Assembly (NCBI GenBank): GCA_963812255.1
Contig: CAWEUM010000002.1
Location: forward strand, 478,423 to 542,422
From: DATJGR01 sp963812255
GTDB taxonomy: Bacteria > Pseudomonadota > Gammaproteobacteria > Pseudomonadales > Azotimanducaceae
Length of the DNA: 64,000 bases
Direction: 5' to 3'
Part shown: positions 15,794-24,080 of the stretch, piece by piece
Numbering within the stretch: the first letter of the stretch is position 1
How the letters are laid out: each line of letters opens with the position of its first letter
The notes under the pieces: generated by a model
The model's input: the letters and a program-made list of their open reading frames with translations, nothing else
What the model was told of the DNA's origin: nothing
Databases searched by the model: none
Made by a program: the position numbers and the translations under genes

Positions 15794-17305
15794 GTGCGGC
15801 CTGAGAGCGCTCAAGCGACCGGTGCGTCCGCGGCACAGATCATCATCGCTGTGATGGCACTTGCCGACCGCACCCCGGAAACGAATATGGCCTATCTCTG
15901 CGACGGCATCGCTGAGGACCTCATGAACGCGTTCTTTTCGATCGAGGGCCTGCGTGTGGTGTCGGCAACGGATACGTTTGCGCTCAAAGGTGCGCGCATG
16001 AGTACCAGCGAGATTGGCACAGCACTGGGCGCAACTGTGGTTCTCGAAGGCGGTGTGCAGCGCGCAGGAACGCAGATTGCGGTGGCGGCGCGGCTGGTGG
16101 AAGTGGCGACCGGACTCACCATCTATTCGCAGCGCTTCTTGCGGGAGATCGACGACGTATTCGCGTTGCAGGCGGAGATCGCCAACAGTGTGGTCGAGGG
16201 TTTGCGTCGCCACATGGGACTGAAGGGGGAAGCCACACCATCCCTCGACAACGCGCCGCGCAATCAGGCTGCGTACGATCTCTATTCGAAAGCGGAATCG
16301 GCGCCCAATGAGCTCGACGCACGCGCGCTTTTCCGTGAGCTGAATCGCATAGCGCTGCTGGAGTGTGCGATCGCGATGGATCCCACTTACTCACGCGCCT
16401 ACATCGAGCTGGCACTCAAATACGCGAGAATGGCGGAGAGCGTGACGTACGCAGGCATGCGCGCAAAAGCGAATCGATTGCTCGAACAGCTGGAGCTGCA
16501 TTCACCGGGCAGCCCGGCCGCCTGGGATATTCAGGTGGAACTGGAAACCGATATGGCCGCGCTAGAGCGGCGCGGCCGCGAAGCCATCACACGTGGGCAT
16601 CGCGTGCATGCCTATCCGCATCCTAGCGGATGGCGTGATGCGCGCGCCTGCTATGCAACTGCACTGGCGCACGGGGGTCTGCCGCGTGAGGCGCTCGCCT
16701 ACTTCCAGCTGATCGACCGTGAGGGTGAGCCCGGCCGAATTCTTGATCTGGCCCACCAGGGCGGCTGCCTCATTTCGCTGGGGATCTACCAGGCGGCGAT
16801 CTCGCTTGCCGTGAGGGTCCGCGCAATCCACTCCGGATTCGCGATCTTCGATCTGTGGCAGACCATCGCCCAACTCGCATTGGGCGATCTGCAGGGCTTG
16901 CAGCATATCCACACCGACGTGGACGGCTGGTCGGACGCGTTCATTGCCCCAGTGATGCGCTGGAAGCGCGGCGAGCCCGATCATCTGGCTGCCGCTGCCC
17001 TGCGCGGCGACGTCAATGATGAAATGCGTGGCTTCGCGCTGCTCGCCATGGGCGAGGCTGAGGCCGGGCTCGACGCGCTCGACCAGGTGGTCGCCAAATA
17101 TGGCGTGTACAACGGCCATTGGATCGCGTACAGGCGGACGGTCTTTCAGTGCCTGTTCGCAGACGATGTGAAACAGCACGCGCGCTACCAGCAGTTGCTC
17201 ACCGAACTGCATCTCGACCGCGATTCCCGCGAGCGCATGCGCGCACAGGTTGCAACGCTGACGCCGACCACCGGCGTTGAAGTCGCGCCCTTGCTGGCGC
17301 TGTGA
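15794..17305 (+). CDS. FlgO/TolB-like and TPR protein (C-terminal part of a stop-split TIR-TPR protein)
   Basis: An open frame of 503 codons follows the TAG of the TIR gene directly, in phase, with GTG as its first codon. Residues about 17-135 match the region seen between catalytic and TPR domains of class III cyclase-type regulators (IAVMALADRTPET...YLCDGIAEDLMNAF). The rest is helical repeats of TPR type. No ribosome site precedes the GTG, so independent translation is doubtful. The fusion was probably TIR-FlgO-TPR, 632 residues with one nonsense codon. Reading past the amber codon or restarting at TAGGTG are alternatives. Confidence 0.65.
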   Translation: MRPESAQATGASAAQIIIAVMALADRTPETNMAYLCDGIAEDLMNAFFSIEGLRVVSATDTFALKGARMSTSEIGTALGATVVLEGGVQRAGTQIAVAARLVEVATGLTIYSQRFLREIDDVFALQAEIANSVVEGLRRHMGLKGEATPSLDNAPRNQAAYDLYSKAESAPNELDARALFRELNRIALLECAIAMDPTYSRAYIELALKYARMAESVTYAGMRAKANRLLEQLELHSPGSPAAWDIQVELETDMAALERRGREAITRGHRVHAYPHPSGWRDARACYATALAHGGLPREALAYFQLIDREGEPGRILDLAHQGGCLISLGIYQAAISLAVRVRAIHSGFAIFDLWQTIAQLALGDLQGLQHIHTDVDGWSDAFIAPVMRWKRGEPDHLAAAALRGDVNDEMRGFALLAMGEAEAGLDALDQVVAKYGVYNGHWIAYRRTVFQCLFADDVKQHARYQQLLTELHLDRDSRERMRAQVATLTPTTGVEVAPLLAL

Positions 17306-17322
17306 ACGGGTAAGGATTGCAC

Positions 17323-17463
17323 TTGGCCAAGTACTACTTCATTTCGCGCAGACTCGCCAAACGCCGTCCCGATCTGAATCGGCCAGCACCAGAGGGTGTG
17401 CGGTATCTCACCAAGTTGCCCGCGGGCGAGGGACCAACGCCGCAACTCGATTGGCTCGAATAG
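17323..17463 (+). CDS. Small basic protein, unrecognised
   Basis: A TTG-started frame of 46 codons lies 17 bp after the TPR gene. The Shine-Dalgarno AAGGA sits at 17312-17316, six bases before the TTG. The product begins KYYFISRRLAKRRPDL after the start region and is rich in Arg and Lys in its first half. It ends five bases before the stop of the convergent lipoprotein gene. I know no family. Confidence 0.4.
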   Translation: MAKYYFISRRLAKRRPDLNRPAPEGVRYLTKLPAGEGPTPQLDWLE

Positions 17464-17467
17464 CGGC

Positions 17468-18535
17468 TCAGTTTCCAACCGGAAGAGTCAGCACCGGCGC
17501 AATGCTCTTGGCATTGCCCGCCTCCAGCTGATACACCTGACCCAGCAGGACAAAAGTAGACTTTGAATCCAGGTCTGAATCGTCGATGTAAAACCAACTG
17601 TTGCGGTAGTTGACCGCAACTGAAGCGTTGTCCGGTGGGTTGGGACTGGATTTGATCGTCAGCATGCCCTCGGTGACTTGTTGCCAGTTGAACGGTTGAC
17701 CTGCGTCGTCAGTGGTGACTGTTACACGACCAGCCGCAACATCCTTTTCTGGGACCTGGACGGATTGGGACAGGAAATACATGACTCCCGCCAAAGACCT
17801 GAAGCTCAGGTTAATGCTGCCATCAGAACCATCCCCGGCGGCCAGAATAACCGGAAAAATCCGCTTGCTCGGGTTCAGACCGAGAGCGCGACACCATTCG
17901 AGATATTCGGGGCGATTAAGCGCTTCGGGTTCAAAGCTCAGTACCCGTTGATTCTTGTAACTGCCACCTGAAACCAGACCGTCCAATCCCATTTGGCGCA
18001 ACAGGAATGCGAGGCGTTTGAATTCCTTGTAGGCAGGCGCATGTGCCGGCGTCGGACCATTGGAACCCTGGGCGTTCCCGACATTGTTCATTTCATCCAC
18101 CAGAAGGCGGAATAGTCTTTCCGAACTCCAACCCGAGGTGTCCAGTAGAAACAGCGTATCCACACTGATGGGTGTGAGTATGCGCTGTACAAAGTCGGCA
18201 CCCTTCAGCGGTGTGTAAGAGACGGTGGGGGTCTCCTGAGCGACGATTTTTCCCCCGACACCCAGGTAACTGTCCCCCTGGCCAAGTACGGTGTTGGCAT
18301 TGACCTCGTTGCTGATGGAGAACTGAGTATTGAGCGCGCTGACTTCAAGGAACATGGGCTGATCCCGGTAGCGCAAGCGGACGAGGTTCAGCAGCATCTG
18401 TTGGTCGTCCGCCTGCCGCAAAACCACGTTGTAGTTGGTGCGGGAGCCGCTCACGAGTTTGGGACCGGCGGACATACAGCCAGCAAGCGCAACACAGAGG
18501 ATCAACAGAGCCAGTTTCGTCATTTCCTTGACCAT
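17468..18535 (-). CDS. Conserved outer-membrane-type lipoprotein, unknown function
   Basis: A 355-residue secreted protein with a lipoprotein signal (KLALLILCVALAGC, lipobox LAGC around residue 20). The segment NYNVVLRQADDQQMLLNLVRL is characteristic of a family of uncharacterised proteobacterial lipoproteins. No enzymatic motif is visible. I chose the ATG at 18535 (MVKEMTKLALL); a TTG at 18571 in the same frame would add 12 residues without a better signal peptide. It is flanked by genes on both sides without clear operon links. Confidence 0.7.
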   Translation of the reverse strand: MVKEMTKLALLILCVALAGCMSAGPKLVSGSRTNYNVVLRQADDQQMLLNLVRLRYRDQPMFLEVSALNTQFSISNEVNANTVLGQGDSYLGVGGKIVAQETPTVSYTPLKGADFVQRILTPISVDTLFLLDTSGWSSERLFRLLVDEMNNVGNAQGSNGPTPAHAPAYKEFKRLAFLLRQMGLDGLVSGGSYKNQRVLSFEPEALNRPEYLEWCRALGLNPSKRIFPVILAAGDGSDGSINLSFRSLAGVMYFLSQSVQVPEKDVAAGRVTVTTDDAGQPFNWQQVTEGMLTIKSSPNPPDNASVAVNYRNSWFYIDDSDLDSKSTFVLLGQVYQLEAGNAKSIAPVLTLPVGN

Positions 18536-18608
18536 TTTGGGTACTGACAAGTGGCTAGGTGTTGATCGCAATGAACACCCCTTAGGTAAGCCGTCAGCTG
18601 ACGCGCGG

Positions 18609-19829
18609 TCAGAGGCCCAGCACCGATTTGGCGATGATGTTGCGTTGAATCTGGTGTGAACCGCCGTAGATCGACGCGGCGCGGCTCGTCAGGTACGTCG
18701 CACCGGCGAGCTCCGCGTGCGCCGGACCTACGCGCGGTTCGTCGTGATCGTTCAATGAAATACGCGTGTGGTTAGGCACGCCATAGTAGCCGGCCACTTC
18801 GAGCTGCAACGTGTTGATCGTCTGCTCGACGTCGACCGACGCGATCTTGAACTGCGAGGATGCGCCGGATCCGGGATGCTGGCCAGCGACGAGCCGCGCC
18901 AGTGTCGCGAGTTCGATGAATTCGAGCGCCTGAAATCGAATCTCCAGCGCCTGCAGCTGGCGGGCGAACGCGGGCTCGTCGATCAACGCCGGTGCGCCGT
19001 TTGCTGCGTGAGCGGCGACGCGCTTCAGTTCGTTCAGAGACGCCTTGAGTCGTGCGGCAACGCCGCCGCTGCCGCGTTCATATTCGAGCAAATGTTTGGC
19101 GACGGTCCAACCCCGATTTTCGTCCCCGACGCGGTTCTCCACAGGCACGCGCACGTCGTCGAAGAAGACCTGGTTCAGTTCGTGATCGCCGGCGAGCGTG
19201 ATGATCGGCTCGACCCGGATGCCGGGCGTGCTCATCTCGATCAGCAGGAACGAAATGCCCTGTTGCGGGCGTCCGTCGACGTTCGTGCGCACGAGACAGA
19301 AGATGTGGTCCGCGAAGTGTGCGTGCGTCGTCCAGATCTTGCTGCCGTTGACGACATAGTCGTCGCCGTCGCGAATCGCGCGCGTCTTCAAGCTCGCGAG
19401 GTCCGATCCCGATCCGGGCTCCGAATAGCCCTGACACCAATAGTGTTCGCCGGACAGTATGCGCGGCAGGTAGTACGCCTTCTGAGCATCGTTCGCGTAC
19501 GCGAACAGCGCGGGCGCCAGCAGCGACGCACCCTGGTTCAGCACGCTCGGCGCACCGGCGCGCGCGCACTCTTCTCGGAAGATGAACAGCTGCGCCGGCG
19601 ACCAGCCCGTGCCGCCGTATTCCACCGGCCAGTGGACCGCGCCCCAGCCGCGTCTGTGCAGCTTCTGCTGCCATGTCCGCGCGGTGTCGCGATCGACGAA
19701 CATGCCGGAGCAACGTCCGCCCGCCTCGATGAGGTCGTTGGTCAGCTCGGTTTGCAGAAATGCGCGGACTTCATTGCGCAGGCGCTCGTCCTCGGCGCCG
19801 AAACTCAGATTCAGGGGCACGGATCCCAT
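18609..19829 (-). CDS. Acyl-CoA dehydrogenase family protein
   Basis: A 406-residue FAD enzyme expected to desaturate acyl-CoA or a related thioester. Features are an N-terminal helical domain, the WCQGYSEPGSGSDLA segment (flavin-binding motif near residue 130), TTHAHFADHIFCLVRT, and a C-terminal domain ending YGGSHQIQRNIIAKSVLGL, which binds FAD across the dimer. These features resemble dehydrogenases used in steroid, terpenoid or branched acyl-CoA catabolism. The partner subunit often found beside such enzymes is absent, so it may act alone. Confidence 0.88.
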   Translation of the reverse strand: MGSVPLNLSFGAEDERLRNEVRAFLQTELTNDLIEAGGRCSGMFVDRDTARTWQQKLHRRGWGAVHWPVEYGGTGWSPAQLFIFREECARAGAPSVLNQGASLLAPALFAYANDAQKAYYLPRILSGEHYWCQGYSEPGSGSDLASLKTRAIRDGDDYVVNGSKIWTTHAHFADHIFCLVRTNVDGRPQQGISFLLIEMSTPGIRVEPIITLAGDHELNQVFFDDVRVPVENRVGDENRGWTVAKHLLEYERGSGGVAARLKASLNELKRVAAHAANGAPALIDEPAFARQLQALEIRFQALEFIELATLARLVAGQHPGSGASSQFKIASVDVEQTINTLQLEVAGYYGVPNHTRISLNDHDEPRVGPAHAELAGATYLTSRAASIYGGSHQIQRNIIAKSVLGL

Positions 19830-19937
19830 CTCCAGGTGGGTATTCGCAGATGGTAGAGGAATGTGGTGCTGTATGCAGTTGGGTGCGGCGCTTCAAGGTC
19901 TCCAATGATATATGCCGACACCAAATGCTCCGGCGTC

Positions 19938-20678
19938 TCAGGCCGTGACGACGATCGGCGCGCCATCGGTGACGATCAGCGTCTGTTCGAACTGCGCGAC
20001 GAGTTCGCCCACTGCGCACGTCAGCGTCCAGCCGTCTGCCATTTCGACGACGTCTTCGTCATCGGTCGTGAAGAACGGTTCGATCGTCAGCACCATGCCG
20101 CGTTCGAGCACACGACGTTCGTGCGGATTATTGTGCGGCACGTAACTGGGTTCTTCGTGCAGGCTGCGGCCGACACCGTGGCTTGCGAGGTTTGCAACGA
20201 TCCGGTAACCGTAGCGATCCGCGACCCGCTGAACGGTATGACCGATCACGTTTAACGAACGACCGGCCCGAACGCGCCGCAACGCTTCGGCGACCGCGTG
20301 CCGGACCGCGCGACAGATCCGCGCCCGATCCGCCGCCGCCGGCGCGATCACGAACGATTCGCCCATATCCGCGATGTAACCGTTCAGTTCTGCGGACACG
20401 TCGATGTTCACCATGTCGCCCGCCCGCAAGCGCCGTGGCCCCGGAATGCCGTGCGCCGCCTCTTCGTTGACGCTGATACACGTGGCGCCCGGAAAGTCAT
20501 ACATCGCCTGGGGTGCCGAACGCGCGCCGTGCTGCGCAAAATAACGCGCCGCGATCGAATCGAGTTCCGCAGTCGACACTCCGACCGCGGCTGCGGCTTT
20601 CATCCGTTCGAACGCCGCCCGCACGACGCGGCCCGCGGCGAGCAGTTGATCGATATCGTGTTTCGTATCTGCGGTCAC
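19938..20678 (-). CDS. map: Type I methionine aminopeptidase paralogue 1
   Basis: A 246-residue M24 aminopeptidase that would remove N-terminal Met from proteins or act on related peptides. The five metal ligands are present: Asp in VNIDVSAE, Asp in YIADMGES, His in SHGVGRSLHEEP, Glu in LTIEPF, and Glu in QFEQTLIV. The frame is open upstream to 21083, but the family begins just after the GTG at 20678, which has GGGG five bases before it, so I start there. It is about half identical to the second paralogue at 25892. It is probably not the housekeeping copy, as it lies among accessory genes. Confidence 0.8.
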   Translation of the reverse strand: MTADTKHDIDQLLAAGRVVRAAFERMKAAAAVGVSTAELDSIAARYFAQHGARSAPQAMYDFPGATCISVNEEAAHGIPGPRRLRAGDMVNIDVSAELNGYIADMGESFVIAPAAADRARICRAVRHAVAEALRRVRAGRSLNVIGHTVQRVADRYGYRIVANLASHGVGRSLHEEPSYVPHNNPHERRVLERGMVLTIEPFFTTDDEDVVEMADGWTLTCAVGELVAQFEQTLIVTDGAPIVVTA

Positions 20679-20937
20679 CGTCACCCCACCGTACACGAGA
20701 GCGTGCGCGAGATCTCCGCCATCGAACGACCGCTGTCGGCGCGCCATTCGTTGAACGCGGCCTGCAGCGAAGGGGTCTGCGGACAACATGAACGCATCCC
20801 GGCCGATGAAACGCGGGAAAAACGGACCCGTGTTCCCTCCGAGGCGCTGGGCGCGTCGCTTGAGCGCCTCCCACAAACCGACGATGTCGTGAGGATAGGG
20901 AGCATAAACCACCTGTTGGCGAATCGTGCTGAGTATG
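20679..20937. other. Upstream region of the MetAP gene, no supported gene
   Basis: Several frames are open in both directions, but none shows a recognisable domain; they are probably GC-rich chance frames. Repeat copy B begins at its right edge. Confidence 0.35.
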
Positions 20938-21070
20938 GCGCGACTGTGCAGCGAAGGTGAAGCAGCTATTGAATTTGCCAGGGATGTGGCATCAGGCAAA
21001 CGGCCGGTCGCTGTCGTGGCCGCACGCGCACAGGCGCGGTGGTCGATCCGGAAGTCGCTGATCTTCGAGA
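20938..21070 (+). repeat. Dispersed repeat, copy B (near-complete)
   Basis: This stretch is nearly identical to copy A: it starts GCGCGACTGTGCAGCGAAGG and includes GCAGCTATTGAATTTGCCAG and GGAAGTCGCTGATC. The plus-strand translation EAAIEFARDVASGKRPVAVV parallels copy A. It leads directly into an MFS-like coding remnant. Confidence 0.6.
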
Positions 21071-21500
21071 TGCCCGCGGCCAAAACTTACATGCCCGACA
21101 TTACCGACCTCACCAACCGCACGAAGGGGATGGGCGCTGCCGGCGCCGCCAACAATCTCGGCCCCATTCTTGGACCCGCGGTGCGCAGGCTGGCTGTGCT
21201 GTCGCTGCTGACACCGCTGTGGGTGATGGCCGGCGTGGCACTGCTCAACCGGCTGTTCGTGTGGCGGTTTTGCCGAAGCCGCCGCGGCAGAGCCGCGCCA
21301 ACCGGCTTCGCGACGATGCTGTCGGCGGCCTGCTCGCTCATCCCACAGGGCGTCGTCGTGCAGCGAATCGTTCTGCGGCCGTTTACATTGCTGCGCCTGG
21401 CAACACCGTTCGATCCCGCACCGCCCTATGTGTTTGCAGCCGGAATCTATGTACTGCTGTTCGTCTCGCTGGGCTGGATCAAAACGCATGGCAGCGCATC
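21070..21500 (+). pseudogene. MFS transporter remnant within a composite frame
   Basis: The plus-strand frame after repeat B reads AAKTYMPDITDLTNRTKGMG then AANNLGPILGPAV and two hydrophobic helices. This matches the loop and helices that begin the second half of TetA-type MFS drug transporters (DIT...R.KGMG..GAA..LG.ILGP). The match stops near 21280; what follows is hydrophobic but unrelated. No start or complete gene exists, so this is a fragment fused to repeat B. Confidence 0.4.
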
Positions 21501-21542
21501 CCGAAGACTGAATCCATTCGCCGCCGCCGATCCGCGACTCAT

Positions 21543-22553
21543 TCAGGCTGTCGGCGCATCCAAAAGAAACGGCACCAGCGCATCGAAGTACGCCACCTGG
21601 TCGTCATACAGCGCCAGATGACTGCCGTTTTCACAGACCACGACCCGGGCGTTCGGGATCAGACTTCCCATCCGCTGGATATCGACCACGGCCATCGTGT
21701 CGTAACGTCCAACCAGCAATAACGTGGGCGCCGTGATGCGATGCAGATCGGCCCAGCGATCCCAGTGCTTGAAGTTGCCCGTGATCGTGAACTCACTCGG
21801 ACCCTGCATCGTGTTGTAGACCTGGGTGTTCAAGTTCGCAAATGAGCGCGCAACCGGTTCCGGTAAAGGATCCAATCGACACAGATGCTTGTTGTACAGA
21901 TTCGTCTGCAACAACTCTTGATACGCCGGCGCTTCATAGTCACGGGCATCTTCAAATTTCTTCATCGTGGCGCTGATGTCTGACGGTAAGGCGTCGCGCA
22001 ACTGGGCGACGTATTTCGCGTAGGACGGAATGCTGGCGGTCATATTCGATACAACCAGCCGCGACACGTGCTGGGGATACGCCAGCGCATATTCGATTGC
22101 GAGCATGCCACCCCACGACTGGCCATAGAGCACGAACTGATCGAGACCAAGGCCGGCGCGCACTTCTTCGACCTCGCGACGGAAGCGTTCGACCGTCCAC
22201 AGCGCCGGGTCGTCCGGGCGATCGGAAAATCCACAGCCCAGTTGGTCGTAATACCAGTAGCGAATCTTGTCGCGCGGTAGGAAGTCTTCGAAGCATTCGA
22301 AGTAGTAATGAGGAAAGCCGGGGCCGCCGTGCAGCGTGAGGACGGGAATGTCGCCGCTGCCAACCTGCTTGACCCACACTTCGTGGCCGCTCGACAACGC
22401 AATCCGGCGTGAGCCTCCGGTGCGTACGCCGTCGGCGCGCCCCGATGGGACAACCGCGGGCGTCAATGGAGCCGCTGCAACGCCGACCAGCAGCGGCGCT
22501 GCAGCCATCACACCACCAAGTGAAAACATCTGGCGACGCGTCAGTTCGTTCAT
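21543..22553 (-). CDS. Tat-exported proline iminopeptidase-like alpha/beta hydrolase (S33)
   Basis: A 336-residue alpha/beta hydrolase with an N-terminal twin-arginine signal (TRRQMFSLGG, then a hydrophobic stretch), so it is probably periplasmic. The S33 features are present: oxyanion-hole HGGPGFPHYY, the nucleophile elbow GQSWGG, a late Asp in GRYDTMAV and His in NGSHLALYDD. The family cleaves N-terminal proline from peptides or hydrolyses amides and esters. ATG 22553 is chosen because it puts the Tat motif at residues 5-6; the longer open frame upstream runs into repeat C. Confidence 0.85.
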   Translation of the reverse strand: MNELTRRQMFSLGGVMAAAPLLVGVAAAPLTPAVVPSGRADGVRTGGSRRIALSSGHEVWVKQVGSGDIPVLTLHGGPGFPHYYFECFEDFLPRDKIRYWYYDQLGCGFSDRPDDPALWTVERFRREVEEVRAGLGLDQFVLYGQSWGGMLAIEYALAYPQHVSRLVVSNMTASIPSYAKYVAQLRDALPSDISATMKKFEDARDYEAPAYQELLQTNLYNKHLCRLDPLPEPVARSFANLNTQVYNTMQGPSEFTITGNFKHWDRWADLHRITAPTLLLVGRYDTMAVVDIQRMGSLIPNARVVVCENGSHLALYDDQVAYFDALVPFLLDAPTA

Positions 22554-22581
22554 GGTCCAGTCCTGTTTTCGCGAGTCGCGG

Positions 22582-22650
22582 TCAAGTATGGCGCGACTGC
22601 GCTGCGAAGGTGAAGTGCTACTGAATTCGCCAGGGAATGCATCAGGAGTG
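22582..22650 (+). repeat. Dispersed repeat, partial copy C
   Basis: AAGTATGGCGCGACTGCG, then GCGAAGGTGAAG, GAATTCGCCAGGGAATG and CATCAGG align with copy B from its first base, with small deletions. It sits in the promoter region of the Tat hydrolase gene. Confidence 0.5.
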
Positions 22651-22676
22651 GGTCGGTAGACGGCGCGTGAATGCAA

Positions 22677-23927
22677 TCACAACAGCGAGCGTCGCTCGAT
22701 CGACATGCTCTTGCGCTGTCCATCGCGACTGACCGTCACCGCGATGGGATCGCGCTTCCAACCATACGTACCGATCGCATCGAGGATGCGGCAGAACGCC
22801 GTGAACTCGACGGCCTCGGTCGGCTGGCCATCGAGTACGACGATGCGATCACCCACCGCGAGACCACTGCGCGCCGCGCCGCTGTCCCGCCACAGCGAGC
22901 CCACCACCAGCACACCGTCGCGAAGTAGCGGCTTGAACCCGTAGGTTTCGAACTCGTCATAGAGCTCAGCCACCGGGTCGCGGCGCTCCAGATAGAGACT
23001 GTTGTTCAGCCAGTCCAAGGTCACTCTGAAGTGACGCAGAAAGCCGATACCGACGTGGAAGTCGGAAACCGAGCCGCCGGAAAGCACGGCCATGTCCCGC
23101 AGCGTCAGGTCACCGAGCCGCAGTTCGCGCACGCGTCCCACACGCACCGAAGATGCCCTCGCACCGAACGCGGTCGACTCGGTGTCACCCAATCCAACGG
23201 GCGCGTCTTTGGCGAAACGGTTGCCAGTGCTCTTGTACAGTTTTGCCGGCATCGCGAACGCGCCGTTGAATCCCAGGTCGACCAGCAACGACACGTGGTC
23301 GTGATTACCGACCCCGACGTCGATGCGCGGCGAGCCGGACGCATCCGCGCGAAAAAATGGAATTCGAACGGCACTGTCGATGCCCGGCAGGCTGCCGAGC
23401 GAGCCGGTTGCGGTGAGCGTTCCCGCTTCGAAGTCGATCTGCCAGATTGCGGCCTGCAGGAGACTCGCACCCAACAGGCCATCGCCGGACAGGCACGCGA
23501 CTTGGTTCGGCGGGCTCACCCATCCGACAACGCTGCCCACGTCGTGAAACGTGGCGCCGGCCACGGTCACCGTTGGGATGCGCGCCACTGGCGCAATGCG
23601 TCGGCCGCCCTCCGGCCCGGCCAACCGCACCGTCGCGGCTGGTTCCAGCCCAAGCGCGCCGAACAATTGCGCGGCGATGGTCATGGGCGCGCCGGAGTCC
23701 AGCAGCAGGCTCGCCGTTGGACCCGCGGGCCCGAACCCAACATCGACCTGAATCGTGTTCTGCGTCAGCCGAAACCGGGTCGAGCCGAATTGCTTGTTCG
23801 ACGCCGGACGCACGCCCTCGAGCACGCGTTGCGCCTCATCGGCAGGGATGATATCCGGGTCCGTGCAGGCGCATGTGGCGAGCACGCACAGCCACCACAT
23901 CCATCGCACGTAATACAACGCTCTCAT
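22677..23927 (-). CDS. Retropepsin-like aspartyl protease with C-terminal PDZ domain
   Basis: A 416-residue exported protein, probably a lipoprotein (VLATCAC near residue 19). Two aspartyl-protease-like lobes carry LLLDSGAP (about residue 75) and LLVDLGFNGA (about 215) at the catalytic positions. The last 90 residues form a PDZ-like domain (RSGLAVGDRIVVLDG). This matches the bacterial periplasmic aspartyl protease family (PF13650 type). The second active site has DLG instead of DSG/DTG, so activity is uncertain. It stands alone, ending 124 bp upstream of the Tat hydrolase start. Confidence 0.75.
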   Translation of the reverse strand: MRALYYVRWMWWLCVLATCACTDPDIIPADEAQRVLEGVRPASNKQFGSTRFRLTQNTIQVDVGFGPAGPTASLLLDSGAPMTIAAQLFGALGLEPAATVRLAGPEGGRRIAPVARIPTVTVAGATFHDVGSVVGWVSPPNQVACLSGDGLLGASLLQAAIWQIDFEAGTLTATGSLGSLPGIDSAVRIPFFRADASGSPRIDVGVGNHDHVSLLVDLGFNGAFAMPAKLYKSTGNRFAKDAPVGLGDTESTAFGARASSVRVGRVRELRLGDLTLRDMAVLSGGSVSDFHVGIGFLRHFRVTLDWLNNSLYLERRDPVAELYDEFETYGFKPLLRDGVLVVGSLWRDSGAARSGLAVGDRIVVLDGQPTEAVEFTAFCRILDAIGTYGWKRDPIAVTVSRDGQRKSMSIERRSLL

Positions 23928-24080
23928 CGGGTGCGGGCTTCCTTCAAGCGAATGGCTCGATCATTTTAGGCTTAACCAAGCCGTCCATTGAATCGGGGGG
24001 GAAAACCAGTATGGCGGTCGTCGACCGCAACATCGAGGCCCCTTGCACTCTGACCAGGGGTCACAGGGCGGATTCCATCG

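Noticed and set aside
20926..21621. Single plus-strand gene of 231 residues
   Set aside because: It is a composite of repeat B, an MFS fragment and unrelated sequence, with no family match along its length.
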